A stretch of DNA of 64,000 nt from Linanthus parryae (Eukaryota; Streptophyta; Magnoliopsida; Ericales; Polemoniaceae), in contig JALGPY010000003.1 in the NCBI GenBank assembly GCA_023055425.1, positions 68,866,991 through 68,930,990 of the forward strand, in the 5' to 3' direction. The position numbers and the translations under genes are program-made. The notes under the pieces are model-generated. The model searched no databases. It was not told where the DNA came from and saw only the letters and a list, made by a program, of their open reading frames with translations. Position 1 is the stretch's first letter; each line of letters starts with the position of its first letter. Positions 9,679 to 21,167 of this stretch are shown here, piece by piece.

Positions 9679-12173
9679 CTCACTTGAGAGGTGGTAACTC
9701 CCTATGGCTTCCTCCAAATATTTTTATTGCAATGGGGGAGAGAATCATGATCATCTCCATCACAACTCATCCTCTTCTTCCTCTTTCTTCACTATGAACA
9801 CCACCACAAGCATCTCAGCAAACTCCTCCACCTCGCCTCCTTATTTCGAGCTGATGCTACAGGGAAATCCCCACCACCTGAGGAGCAAAATTCCCCTATC
9901 AATTTGAGGATTCATTCATAAACGAGATAGAAAACCCGATCCTAAGGTAAGAACCCTAGTTTCAGTTTTTCACCGATTTCTCCCTCCTCGTTGCAACCCA
10001 ACACAATTGACCAACATATTCTTGTTCCTGATGTCGAGGCGAACCTGGGAAACACAAGCATGCCCTGCAACTCGCCGGATACTGCTCCAGCCGCCGCCGC
10101 CAAACCTCCATGGCTGACCGAAAATGCTAACTCCCTCATTTCTCTACCAAATTCAATGTTCCTTACATAAATGTGATCCCATGACCTTGGGAATGAATTA
10201 GAAGCATCTAAACCTGCCCGGATTTTGGTTAGGATCGAGTTTGATCCCATGTTTCACTCACTTGGTTGTTTTTCCGACATGCATAGCTGCCCCTGTTCAG
10301 AGGCTTGTATCTCTCTCTTTAGTTACTCAAATCACGCAAGCTTTAACTTTCTGGAATACTGAGTTGATTGGCTACAACTTTTATGTTTTAACTTCTACAT
10401 TAGAACTCTCTGGGTCATCTTCAAATTTGTAATGTATTTCTCCCAAAACGAGCCTAAAGTTGTTGGTTTTAACTCATGAAACTTTCTTGAATCTTTCCAA
10501 GTATTGAATCGGATTTTTTGTCGAACTTTGACTAGCGATATCTCTTTGAATACTTTGAGTTTTTAGGAGTTAAAATATGTTGTAGAATCCTTAAAATATC
10601 ATCTTCAAAACCCTATTCGTAGTTTCTTAAAACTCCTTCCCAACGGATCATAAACCAGTCGCAAAGTTGACTACTTGAAATGTCTTTTCGCTATCTTTGA
10701 ACTTCGGTTTTTACCATTTGAACAACATTTCTAGCCTCAATGTTCTTCATAAAACTTGTTTATAATCATATTCTGAGCCAAAAAACAAAGTTTGAACATC
10801 TTTGACTTTCGAAAACCCTAGTTTGACGGATCTAGCTAGGAGGGGTAAAATAGTAATTTCACTTAAAATTTGAATTGAGTTTCATTTAGTAACTTGGAGT
10901 TTTTCATCATGTCTTGTATGCATATTTGGAGTTCTTCTATGTCATTTTCGGGTAGAGTTGACAAAGTCAATAGTTTGGGCCTTTTTGCAGTTTTACTAAA
11001 CTTTAGGGGCCTAAGTGAAATTTACTGAAAGTCGTAGATTTCGATGCTAAGTTCATATAGGAAATTTAAGAGTCATTCTTGCATGTTGATGGGTCAGTAT
11101 ATGTATAATTTAGGTTCCAAACACAGTCAGAGACGGTACTTGACAATTTTGGAGTATCATGGGCGTTTTTGGTGAGTTAGCTTGCATGACCTGCATTTCA
11201 TTGCATTCTTGCATACAACCTCATATAGAGGGTATATGCTAATAGGCTGTATACTTTAATTGTGTGTATCCATCCGATGTTGAGGACCGTTCCAGAATAG
11301 ACGTATGTGTTCGTATTGCTGCATTAGCTGTGAAACCCGGATCCCAATATCAGACGAGCGTTGTAGGAGTGCTAGCTTTGCTTTGCGCCTTTCATGGCTC
11401 AGAGGTAAGTACATAGGTGCAGCTTTTACTTACCAAAATGTGTGTATGTGTGAATTTGCAAATGAATGCTTTGTTATATGGAAAAGTATGAGATGCATGT
11501 TTTCTACTCGAAAGTTGTTTGGAATATTTTAATGATATCCTTTAAGAACTCTTGGAAATGACTTGTGAAATTTGAATACGATAAAGAGAATAAATAAGAC
11601 ACTTCTAATAGATTTAGTACAATGTACAGAGTTTTGTTATTTATGGCTCCGTCCGGAGGCGCCAAGCGATCCTCCCGCTACTTATGGCTACGGCCGGAGG
11701 CGCCAAGCGATCCTCCCGAAGAGCCAAAATGTACCAAGGTATTGCGGCCAAGGGGTTTGTTAGAGCTATAGAGTGCTACTTATTCTTGTAAGAGTCACTA
11801 CGATATAGGGGTGTCGACACTTAAGGCCTTTTAGCTAATGTTGTGAGCGGGGTTTACGAATGGGCTCCCTTAACACTCGAGTGAAATAGGGTTTTATAGA
11901 CCCTAGAAGGAACCCTTTACGATTATTTCGTGATCCCTCTCTCTACATCGATCCTGCTGGTGGCTCTGGACATGCCCCAGCTAAACCAAACATTTAATTG
12001 AACTTGAAAGAAAGTTAACTATTCTATTGATGTTGTTTGTGGCTCTGAATATGCCCTAATCGAACGAAATGAGTTGAAAAACACTGGCTACTTGTCATTT
12101 AATATCGATATCAGTTCAAATAACTTGTGTACTGTTGATATTTTACTTGTCAAAGAATATCTCGAATACTCGC
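9679..12173 (+). repeat. Element T, 5' LTR, piece 2 of 3
   Basis: This continues element T's LTR between the C1 and S insertions. It is non-coding in appearance. It includes a 41-bp GC-rich tandem repeat at 11641-11719 and two looser copies of a TGGCTCTGRAYATGCCC motif near 11953 and 12031. A 67-codon frame at 9704-9907, rich in Ser and His, has a donor-like AAG|GTAAGA after it (near 9946), but it matches no family I know. The position of this piece as LTR is inferred from the flanks and from the third piece ending in a primer-binding site. Confidence 0.55.
11641..11719. repeat. 41-bp GC-rich tandem repeat in T LTR
   Basis: Two units start at 11641 and 11682. Each holds the core CCGGAGGCGCCAAGCGATCC, and they differ at a few bases. 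The block stands out from its AT-rich surroundings. Confidence 0.85.
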
Positions 12174-12680
12174 TGTAAGCTCAATGCAGTTTCAATGTTT
12201 CAAAGACTTGAAATAGCTAGTCTATTTCAAGGCCTTGACACAGCTTTCAAAGCCTTGAAACAGACAGAGACTTATGAGCTTGATCTTAGGGGGAGCTTCT
12301 GTTTCTGTTTGAACTCCTAAACCCATGTGCTTTATCTATTATTACTTGATGATGAAATACAATCCTTTTTTATATGTTTTACAACATCTAATCCATCCGT
12401 TTGAATCAGTTTTGCAGAGAATGTTTATTTCCTATTCTGCAGGATGTATTTCCTAACTTGAGTTTTGCAGGAAAGGAATTTTTGGGTTGATTTGATTCTG
12501 CAATCAATCTGTTGATCCTAACAGCTTCTCAACACGTTTATGAACAAGATCAGATCATTATCTCTGAAGATACTAAGCAACTATCCGTTGGAAGAAGACT
12601 GTTACTGAAGTCGAAGTTGTTGCCTACAAAATAGAAAAGGTTGTTGCTGAAGATCCTGAAGATTTGCAGATCAAATGAGC

Positions 12681-12690
12681 TATATATAAG
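12681..12690 (+). promoter_or_regulatory. TATA box of S 5' LTR
   Basis: TATATATAAG lies at the place where the 3' LTR reads TGTTTATATGG (about 59846-59856), so the 3' copy is degraded. Confidence 0.55.
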
Positions 12691-13411
12691 GAGCTCAGTT
12701 TAAAGCATTTGATAAAAAATTCAACGGGAAAAAATCAAGAGACACTCTCAAAAAATTCAAGGATTGTCAGGCATCAAAGAAGCAGATCAAAATCTCAATC
12801 CAACTCTCAGAAGAACACTGCACTCTCACATCAATTTCATCTATTGTGTTCTTCTTTTCTGAACTTTATTTGTATATCTCTTAAATACCACTCTTGTTTA
12901 CATTATCAAGGATTGTTCAAGTTGAACAATAGAGAATTCTTAGTTAATCAGATAGCTAGAGCAGGTACTAGATAGGTTAGTGAGAACCACAAGCTGTGAC
13001 AGAGTAAGGTATATCTCTGTGCTTGAGATTTAGGGCTTAGCTGTTGATTAATAAGAATTGATTTGAAAATCTTCAGGGAGAAGATCCCTGAGGTAGAGAC
13101 GTAGGTCCAAGTGGACTGAACTCTATATAACGTATGTCTCTTGCATTTACATTACAGTTACATACTTAGTTTATTTGCAGCATTCAAACAGTTTCGTTTT
13201 AAGGGTTTGAAACTCATTTCAAGGCCTTGAAATAGACTTTTTCTCTTTTTACTAAACTGTTTTCATTTCAAGGGCTTGAAATCCATTTCAAGGCCTTGAA
13301 TCTTCTTCAAATGTTTTGAAGCCACTACTCTTGCATAGTTTAGCAAAAGACTGCATACTCTATTCAACCCCCCCCCCCCTTGTAGAGTATTGATCCTGTA
13401 TTTCTACCTAC

Positions 13412-13416
13412 TGTAC
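13412..13416. repeat. Target-site duplication of C2, left copy (TGTAC)
   Basis: This is repeated exactly at 43514-43518 after the C2 3' LTR. The S LTR reads on across it. Confidence 0.95.
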
Positions 13417-13844
13417 TGTTGGAATAGATGCCCTAGAGGCAATCAAGTTTAATATGAATTTTTTTTGTCTAGAACATTCATTGTATTATTTATTGGATAT
13501 TTAATATAATGAAGTCCTTAGATTTACAATTGTGTTGTTTATCTTAAATATCCCTAGTCCAATATAATGATTAATAGGACTATCATCTATAGACTAGTAT
13601 GGGGTTGGATTGATATGGAGATATCATGATCCAACACATAGGTGTGCATTAAGGGTAATGGCGCACCGGATTGACCCATCTCCGATAAGGCTAAATACAT
13701 GTTATGTGGAGTCACAAGCGCTTCTCGTGGTGACAACGGTATTGTCATCCTTCGACTTGAAGTCACTAGATTATCTAGTTGTGGACTATTGTGATTTTGG
13801 TAGCGTCAAACGCTACACCGTAACTGGGTAGCTATAAAGGCGTG
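13417..13844 (+). repeat. C2 5' LTR, piece 1
   Basis: It begins TGTTGGAATAGATGCCC like C1 and continues at 26832. G1 is inserted after GGCGTG, in the segment that reads GGCGTGTACTGGATAC in C1. Confidence 0.93.
13840..13844. repeat. Target-site duplication of G1, left copy (GCGTG)
   Basis: This is repeated at 26827-26831 after the third G1 LTR. No further copy is found at the middle LTR. Confidence 0.93.
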
Positions 13845-15506
13845 TGATAGCACCTTTTAGGGGATATAATTCTTTAGCATTTACCACATGTTAATAGGTA
13901 TTTGAGAGTGTTTTGATCCCAATGTTAGACATTCTAGGTCGTTTTATCACTTGTTGTTCACCATGTGCTATATTGTTAGTCCGGGCGTTTTTCATGCATA
14001 TTTTATTGTTATTTGTCAATATAATCGCTTGGTATGTTTGTTCATGTTTTTTTGGCAGGGACGGATGCTAATCGGTTGATAGGAGGCATGGAACGAACTT
14101 CGGAAACAAGGGGGGGGGGGGGGGAGCTCAAGTGGAGTCAAGAGAAGCCAAATTGGAGGAGCTAAGATGACCAGTCTGCACTATTTTGTTCATACCCAGA
14201 GTTCTAAAACTCATTTAGGTGTGAGACCAGTTCCATATGAAAGTAGACTCAGATATCTTTCCATCGATAGGTCACGGAGCTAAATACGAGTTCGGACGAA
14301 GAAGATATCGCGTTTTAAAGTTAGGAGCAGATTTCAGGGGGCTTTTATGCAATTACTGAAGACTTCTGCGGGTTATGATTCAAGAACGATCTAGGGACGA
14401 AAATAATGATCATTCACGCCTATTGGGAGTCAATAAGGAGGAGAGCAAGGAGACTCCATTGGGAGCAACCTCAAGCAAGGAGAAGAGCCCGGATCGCGCC
14501 AATCTTCACGATTTCTAGCGTTTGATCTCTTCTTCCCTCTTTTAACCACTTGTATGGAGAAACTTTGTTGTGTTGCTACAATTTCTAGTAGCTAGACGTT
14601 ATGATAGGCTTCTCTAGAGAGCCTAGGGTTTATGTAGACAATGTTTTCCGGATTTTAGACTTGTCTCATGATTTTTGATTTGATCTATTGGATGACATTT
14701 GATTTCATGAACTTGTTGAAGATCTTAGTCTATTGACACGGCTCGGGTAGGAATTGAGAATTCATGAATCTTCTTGTTCTTCATAGATTGTAATTGAGCT
14801 TAAAGTTAATATTTGTTTTAGCTAATTGTTCATATTCTATGCTTAATTCTTAGCAAGAATGGAGTAATTAACCGGACTTGTTATTTAGCTAGAGAGTTCG
14901 TGAGAGCGACATAGACCTAGTTGTGATGAGATATGAACAACAATCCTTAATCACGGAGACTGAGAAGAGAAGTGTGTAGGATTGTCCTTAGGGGGTAGAT
15001 TCGGTAGGAGATAGTGAGGTGTTCGTGTCGTGGTTGTCTGAGAGGACATCATTCCGTGCATTGTCATTAGCCTACTAGAACGGACAGGTAGATGTAGGTG
15101 GACCGATAGGACACCAAGTAAACCGTGACGTAGAACGACATGAGACCGAGAGGAGATTTTCATTGCTATTACCCGGCTTAACTAGAATAGGATTAACGTG
15201 TTACATAGCTAATCCGAAAATCGTCTATAGCCCTAGGTGATCTAGAGAATGCCTAGTTTCTCCATATTTGTGTAATAAAATAAAAAAATACAAAAAGATT
15301 AGTTTAGTTGTTTATTTTATTTCAGTCACCTATATAAGGGTGACAACTCTTAAAATCGAAATTCTTCCTCCTGTTACAGTACTCTAAGTTAATAACTAAT
15401 TAAATAATCTCAAGATTTTCCTCGTGGGATCGATAACTCGGGGTTGAAATATTACTCTACATTACTTGAACCGTGCACTTGCGGTAACACGTAAGAAAGC
15501 ATGTCA
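13845..15506 (+). repeat. G1 LTR 1 (1662 bp)
   Basis: This is the longest and most complete of the three copies. It holds a TATA box at 15331-15338 and a run of 15 G at 14110-14124 where the second LTR has 5. It ends ATGTCA before the primer-binding site. Confidence 0.92.
15331..15338 (+). promoter_or_regulatory. TATA box of G1 LTR 1
   Basis: TATATAAG lies 175 bp before the LTR end. The matching place in LTR 2 reads TATTTAAG (20836-20843) and is lost from LTR 3 by a deletion, so only this copy looks intact. Confidence 0.55.
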
Positions 15507-15512
15507 AGATTT

Positions 15513-15530
15513 TGGCGCCGTTGCCGGGGA
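15513..15530 (+). other. G1 primer-binding site, unit 1 (tRNA-Asp)
   Basis: TGGCGCCGTTGCCGGGGA is complementary to the 3' end of plant tRNA-Asp, the primer used by Athila-type Ty3 elements. Confidence 0.9.
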
Positions 15531-15663
15531 CATTGGTAGATTATTTAGTTAGGAGTTAGTTAAGAGTACTTTTTTTTAGTTTGTTTTATTTTGTTTCTAT
15601 CTATGGTCTTCACGGGTTTCTTGTGAGTTTGTTTTTGCAGGAACGCAGGAAGCAGGAGACTTA

Positions 15664-16479
15664 ATGAGCATGTCGAGCGAGGAAGATTATGAGGGGATCT
15701 CTGATTATCCCTACTATTGTGCTAGATGCAGAATTTGGCACACAAATGACTGCTGAGTGATTTGGTGCTATAAATGCAAGAAGGATCACAAGTATGAAGA
15801 TGCATGCATATTCGATCCACCACAGCTTTGTCAGCATAACGAAGACTCACCAGCAATTATGGCAGAACAACGCAGTATTATGGAGGACATCGAAGTTTTC
15901 CCCAAGTTCTTCTCTGTTGCTACACAATTTTCACAAGTGGATTCAGCCAAAGGTATGGAATACGTGAGGGAGATGATGAAGAGGTTAACGAAACGAGTAG
16001 AGAAACTGTCAACGACAGGGGAATCCGGTATCCAAGTTCCACAAGAGGATCCCTTTCCACGTGACGTTGAGACTAAATTTGAGCCTCCATCATTATCACC
16101 ACAAGAATACGATTTGGATGAAACCTCCATTGGGAGCTTGTGTGCTGACGATGAATTTGATGAAGCACTTGTGATCATTGCTATAGAGGAATTGGAAATA
16201 AAAAAGTGTGGGGGTGCGAATGAAATGCATGCATTGACTGAAGAGCATCATGCACCAAAGGAGTACTACTGGGATGATTTCATGGCTAAAGATTCACTTG
16301 AGCCCATTAGTACTTTGTGGAAGCTGATTAAGAAGAAAAAGTGCAAGATGAAAAGAGTTGGCTTCTACAATTTCTCACCATCTTCTTTGCACAGGGGTGC
16401 ACCTCGCGAGAAGAAAGTCATTGAGAAAATATGGTGGAAGAATAAGTTGTGGAGAGTTAAGCATCTATCACTATCCTAG
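15664..16479 (+). pseudogene. G1 unit 1: unrecognised cysteine-rich protein, one in-frame stop
   Basis: From ATG 15664 the frame runs 272 codons to a stop at 16477-16479, broken once by TGA at 15754-15756. The second unit has TCA at that codon, so the lesion is recent. The N-terminus has two cysteine clusters. The first (CARCRIWHTNDC) fits CX2CX3HX3C, a spacing one short on each side of the retroviral zinc knuckle CX2CX4HX4C. The second is CKKDHKYEDAC. The middle is acidic, and the C-terminal 60 residues are very basic with many K and W. The protein occupies the gag-pol position and is preceded by an acceptor-like TTTGTTTTTGCAG (about 15630-15642). It does not resemble a Gag, protease or RT that I know. 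A nucleic-acid-binding role is only suggested by composition. Confidence 0.65.
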
Positions 16480-19400
16480 ACGGTTGAGGTAATCGGGTCG
16501 GGCCGTCGACCTTAAATTACAAGCGCTTCTTGGGAGGCAACCCAATGTAGAGTAGAGTTTGATATTTTGTTTCGTTTTTGTTTTTGAGTTCTCCATATTT
16601 GATTTTGAGGGGCGAGAGAGAGAGAGTTGTTTTAATATTTTCTATGAGTGTGCAGGACACAGGTACCGAAGAACTCTCCGAATTCACATTCTTGATGCAT
16701 GTGCACGATTTTGCACTTAAAACGAGGAACAACGAGCTAACCGGGAGCATTTATCTTGATAAAGGAGCTACTCGAGGTTGAGGAATAGCCAATTAGTCAT
16801 GAGGAGCATGGTAGCGAGTTGGAGTATCCGAGTTCCACGCATCGGAATCCGAAGTGAAAATAGAGTTCAAGAGCTTTGGAGGCGCGATTCTTTGCACAAG
16901 AGAGATAATTTGAAAAGAAATTGAAAATTTCTTGGATTCGAGATTTTCTAGTCAAAAATGTATTCCTCGTCGAGTGTGGAGTCCAACGGTTCAAGAATCG
17001 CGCGAATTGGGTACCGGATGAAGAAGATAGAGCAAAAACAAAACGGGCAAAAGCAGTGCATTTCGGAACCCATTTTGGGCCGAAATGGGGCCCGAAATAC
17101 ACTGATTTCAGCCCCGAAATCAAACATGCCCACTGATTGAAATTGATACAATGATTTCGGCCCCATTTCGGGCCGAAATGGCGGCCGAAATCAGGCGGGT
17201 TTGTCCGATTTTGGGGGTGTTTTTTTGGTCTTTTCTTGATTGTTTAAAGCCTATATCCAACCAACAAGTATCCTAACACCCCAAACTTGGATCAAACCCC
17301 ACTTTTCTTCATCTTCTTCCTCCCCAACCTTCAAGAACACCCATACATCCATACACCCAAATTTTAAAACCTCAACCAAATTCAAACAAAATTGTTGGGT
17401 TTTGCTCCTTCCAAACCCAACAACAACATTAACTCTTGAGTTTTTGAAAGATAGGGCTTTGTTTGAGTGTGGGGGAAATCAAAGAGGAAGATCTCCAAGA
17501 ACGTAAATTTTCCAATTCGTTGCCTTGGAGGGGGATTCGGCCAAAGCTCAAAGAGGAACTTAAGACGGGGACACCGAGGAGCTTAAGGAGGTACACATGC
17601 CTTCACTAGTTCGTGTTTCCGAAAAATTTGGTACAATTTTCTCTCTCTCGGCTTTAATTCGTGCTTAGGCACTCTTAGGGATTGATTACTTGAAAATTTT
17701 TACTTGCTCATACTTGGATTATTGGATACTTGTTTAGCTCACTCCGACTAGACCTCACGTGCACTCACTCCGACTAGACCCACTGGCCCTACGCTTGAGC
17801 AGCCGATTCCTCTTTATTTCACTCTATTTTTCGTTGAGGACAACGAAGCGCTTAAGTGTGGTGGAGTTTTTAGCTATCCGCTAGTTAGCCATTGCATAGC
17901 CTTGTTACATGTAGTTTAGAAAGTCGCGTTTGTATGTAGATGTCGAGTCGGTTAGTTTTTCATGTGCACGTTTATTTTATGCATTGTATATTATTGTTGC
18001 ACTTTTATTTATTGAGTCCACCTACCCTACTTTGTTGGTTAGTCGAGTTGCCCAGTTACATATAGTGTCGAAAAAAAATACAATAATAAAATTAAAAAAT
18101 CTAGAAAAATCTTAAAAATTGATTTTTTTTTGAGAAAGGGCAACTGAAGAGAGTAAGCGTGGAGAGGGCTCAATGATAGTATTCCCTAGGTAGTATGAAA
18201 ATCTGAGGTGAGGTAGACATGCGAGAATCTGGAGTAGGAAGGCTATTGGGCCAATGCACTTGAGAATTGTGAGTAGCTGTCTCTCAAACTAGCTATCGTA
18301 CTAGCGCTACACCACCGTCACTTAGGTAGTCGTCAACCCTCCTCGTAGTGGCAACGGAACAGTTGTGCGAGTGATTTTTATGGGGACCTCACGTCCCGTC
18401 TCCATCGCGTAGGTCCACTAGTTATCCCAATTTGATCCATTTACCCCTTTTATTCAGAGCCTCTAGCCTAGGAAGCCGTTCTCTTGTGACTCTCATCACT
18501 AGTTAGAATGGTCCTTTCCTATGCGTCATGATAGAGGGAGTTGACTTAGGGAGGTTCAATGAGGGTGAGCTGATTTGATACATCTTGAGTGGATTGTCTT
18601 ACATGTCATCTTTTGAGGGGATGTGAGGGTGAGTTAGAGACGGAAACACACTTATGTGTGGCGGTGAATCATGTCCATACACCACGATCACAGGTGGAGT
18701 GCCGTAGTGCGTGACATTCTTTCCGCACGATATGGGGTGGGGGCTGGTTGATCTTATAGGAGGATGTGCTTGTACTTCATTCATATTTTCTACATCTTAG
18801 GTGATGAGGAGGATTTGTTGGAATTAGCACGTTTACATATTGACTACCGGTTCGAGATACGCTTTACATCGAGTGTGAGGGTGTCGACACATATTTGACT
18901 ATATTAGTTGATTTGACACATTCCACCCCACGTAATCTATATTGATTTGATCTCCTTGGATATTACTATTGTATGGGTGGCTCCATGTGCTTATTGGTAC
19001 GAGAATGAAATTGAAAAAAAAAAAAAAAAACAGAAAAAAAACAGAAAGTTGAAATTTAAATGAAATAGGGAGCCGAAAATTAAACTTCATGAAGACCGAG
19101 GAGATTAGCTATTGTTCGAGATCACTTCTTCACATTTGTGGCCGCGAGAACGGCGTTGCACCAAGATTGAGGGAATAGGGGCTGGAGTAGTAGATTCGGT
19201 GGGGTTCCTTGGATTTTGGTGAGGGAGTGTGAGAAAGGGTTCTTGTGAGATATATCATGACGTCTAGGACTGCGCTTCTAAATATCCTATCCTACCCGTC
19301 CTAAAGCCGTCAGCAATTGAAACCCGTGGATAAATAGCTCGGATGGTAAGTGCTAGGGATACGTTTGACGAGTGTGCAGAAGCAACTTATTTTTTTGTTC

Positions 19401-19773
19401 GTGCCCGTTTGGTCTGACGAAACTGGCCGCAAGTTCTACCGATCACCAAAGTTATATAATCTTCTAGGGGATGTGAGAGCCTTATGACATGCCGGTTTGT
19501 TCTTCGGATTGCCCAATCTCTACTAAAAAGAAAAAAATTGTTCTTTAATTCCTTGCATTGTGCATACTTGAGTTGCATTGTGCATATCATATAGTTGCAT
19601 AGTCGTGTCTTTGTGTATTGAGTCGTGATTCGTGTTGGCTAGCGGAAAAAATAAGTATGCAAAGCGGTGGGGTATGCATTAGTTTGGTAGTGGTATGTAT
19701 GCAATGTCTCAAGTGTGGGGTTGTGTGCTTCATTGTTGCTCGAGACGAGCAAGAGAGTAAGTGTGGGAAAGTT
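16480..19773 (+). other. G1 unit 1: noncoding internal region
   Basis: No credible gene is seen in these 3.3 kb. The hairpin-like TTGGGAGGCAACCCAA lies at 16530-16545. A cluster of direct and inverted GGGCCGAAAT motifs spans 17059-17190. Five G-tract motifs of the type AGTGTGGGGG occur at 17465, 17854, 18871, 19711 and 19759; the last is the polypurine tract before LTR 2. CACTCCGACTAGACC is repeated near 17740 and 17767. Poly-A-rich tracts lie near 18066-18115 and 19013-19040. A short frame at 17240-17506 recurs in unit 2, but it lacks an ATG start and has low-complexity composition. Confidence 0.75.
17059..17190. repeat. Inverted and direct GGGCCGAAAT repeats, unit 1
   Basis: The core GGCCGAAAT and its complement ATTTCGGCC recur within about 130 bp, some with one mismatch. 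The part around 17152-17180 reads ATTTCGGCCCCATTTCGGGC and continues as the inverse, so it can fold into stem-loops. The array is kept in unit 2 at about 22564-22700. Confidence 0.8.
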
Positions 19774-21009
19774 TGATAGCACCTTTTTGGGGGATATAAT
19801 TCTTTAGCCTTTACCACATGTTAATAGGTATTTGAGAGTGTTTTGATCCCAATAATAGAGATTCTAGGTCGTTTTATCACTTGTTGTTCACCATGTGCTA
19901 TATTGTTAGTCCGGACGTTTTTCATGCATATTTTATTGTTATTTGTCAAATATAATCGCTTGGTATGTTTTTTCATGTTTTTTGGCAGGGACGGATGCTA
20001 ATCGGTTGATAGGAGGCATGGAACGAACTTTGGAAACAAGGGGGAGCTCAAGTGGAGTTAAGAGAAGCCGAATTGGAGGAGCTTGGATGACCAGTCTGCG
20101 CTATTCTGATCATATACAGAGTTCTTCTACTCATTTTGGGGTGAGACAGTTCCATATGAAAGTAGACTCAGAGAGCTTTCCATCGATAGGTCACGGAGCT
20201 AAATCCGAGTTCGGACGAAGAAGATATCGAGTTTTGAAGTCAAGAGCAGATTTCAGGGGGCTTTTATACAATTACTGAAGACTTCTGCGGGTTATGATTC
20301 AAGAACGATCTAGGGTCGAAAATAATGATCATTCACGCCTATTGGGTGTCAAGAAGAATGAGGAGAGCAAGGAGACTCCATTGGGAGCAACCTCAAGCAA
20401 GGAGAAGAGCCCGGATCGCGCCAATCTTCACGATTTCTAGCGTTTGATCTCTTCTTCCCTCTTTTAACCACTTGTATGGAGAAACTTTGTTGTGTTGTTA
20501 AAATTTCTAGGAGATAGTGAGGTGTTCGTGTGGTGGTGGTCTGAGAGGACATCATTCCGTGCACTGTCATTAGCCTACTAGAACGGACAGGTAGATGTAG
20601 GTGGACCGATCGGACACCAAGTAAACCGTGACGTAGAACGACATGAGACTGAGAGGAGATTGTCATTACTATTACCCGGCTTAACTAGAATAGGATTAAC
20701 GTGTTACATAGCTAATCCGGAAATCGTCTACAGCCCTAGGTGATCTAGAGAATGCCTAGTTTCTCCATATTTGTGTAGTAAAATAAAAAAATACAAAAAG
20801 ATTAGTTTAGTTGTTTATTTTATTTCAGTCACCTATTTAAGGGTGACAACTCTTAAAATCAAAATTCTTCCTCCTGTTACAGTACTATAAGTTAATAACT
20901 AAATAAATAATCTCAAGCTTGTCCTCGTGGGATCGATAACTCGGGGTTGAAATATTACCATATATTACTTGAACCGTGCACTTGCGGTAACACGTAAGAA
21001 AGCGTGTCA
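19774..21009 (+). repeat. G1 LTR 2 (middle, 1236 bp, internally deleted)
   Basis: This lies between the two internal units and serves as the 3' LTR of unit 1 and the 5' LTR of unit 2. Compared with LTR 1 it lacks about 430 bp between TTTCTAG (20504-20510) and GAGATAGTGAGG. The junction shares TAG with both edges. It is followed by a primer-binding site and is not flanked by its own TSD. Confidence 0.9.
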
Positions 21010-21015
21010 AGTTTT

Positions 21016-21033
21016 TGGCGCCGTTGCCGGGGA
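21016..21033 (+). other. G1 primer-binding site, unit 2 (tRNA-Asp)
   Basis: The sequence is identical to the first unit's site, TGGCGCCGTTGCCGGGGA. Confidence 0.9.
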
Positions 21034-21167
21034 CATCGGTAGATTATTTAGTTAGGAGTTAGTTTAGAGTACTTTTATTTTAGTTTGTTTTATTTTGTTT
21101 CTATCTCTGTGCTTCACGGGTTTCTTGTGAGTTTGTTTTTGTAGGAACGTAGGAAGCAGGAGACGTG

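Larger units (their letters stand above)
12174..13416 (+). repeat. S 5' LTR, main piece
   Basis: This starts TGTAAGCTCA, matching the 3' LTR from 59358. C2 is inserted 9 bases before the LTR end, which resumes at 43519-43527. A TATA-like TATATATAAG lies at 12681-12690. Five copies of the palindrome family TTTCAARGCYTTGAAA lie at 12225, 12245, 13217, 13266 and 13286. A run of C near 13368-13379 also occurs in the 3' LTR. The 5' copy carries about 24 bases near 12237-12260 that the 3' copy lacks. Confidence 0.9.

Noticed and set aside
9704..9907. 67-codon Ser/His-rich frame after C1
   Set aside because: It is short, low in complexity, has no known motif and lies in a region best explained as the T LTR. 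A captured exon is possible but not supported.
11641..11719. Possible CRISPR-like or satellite array
   Set aside because: There are only two adjoining units with no spacers, in a plant LTR. It is a simple tandem duplication.
17240..17506. Open frame conserved in both G1 units (also 22745-23023)
   Set aside because: It has no ATG, is low in complexity, and an A-tract length change lies inside it. Presence in both units follows from the tandem copy.
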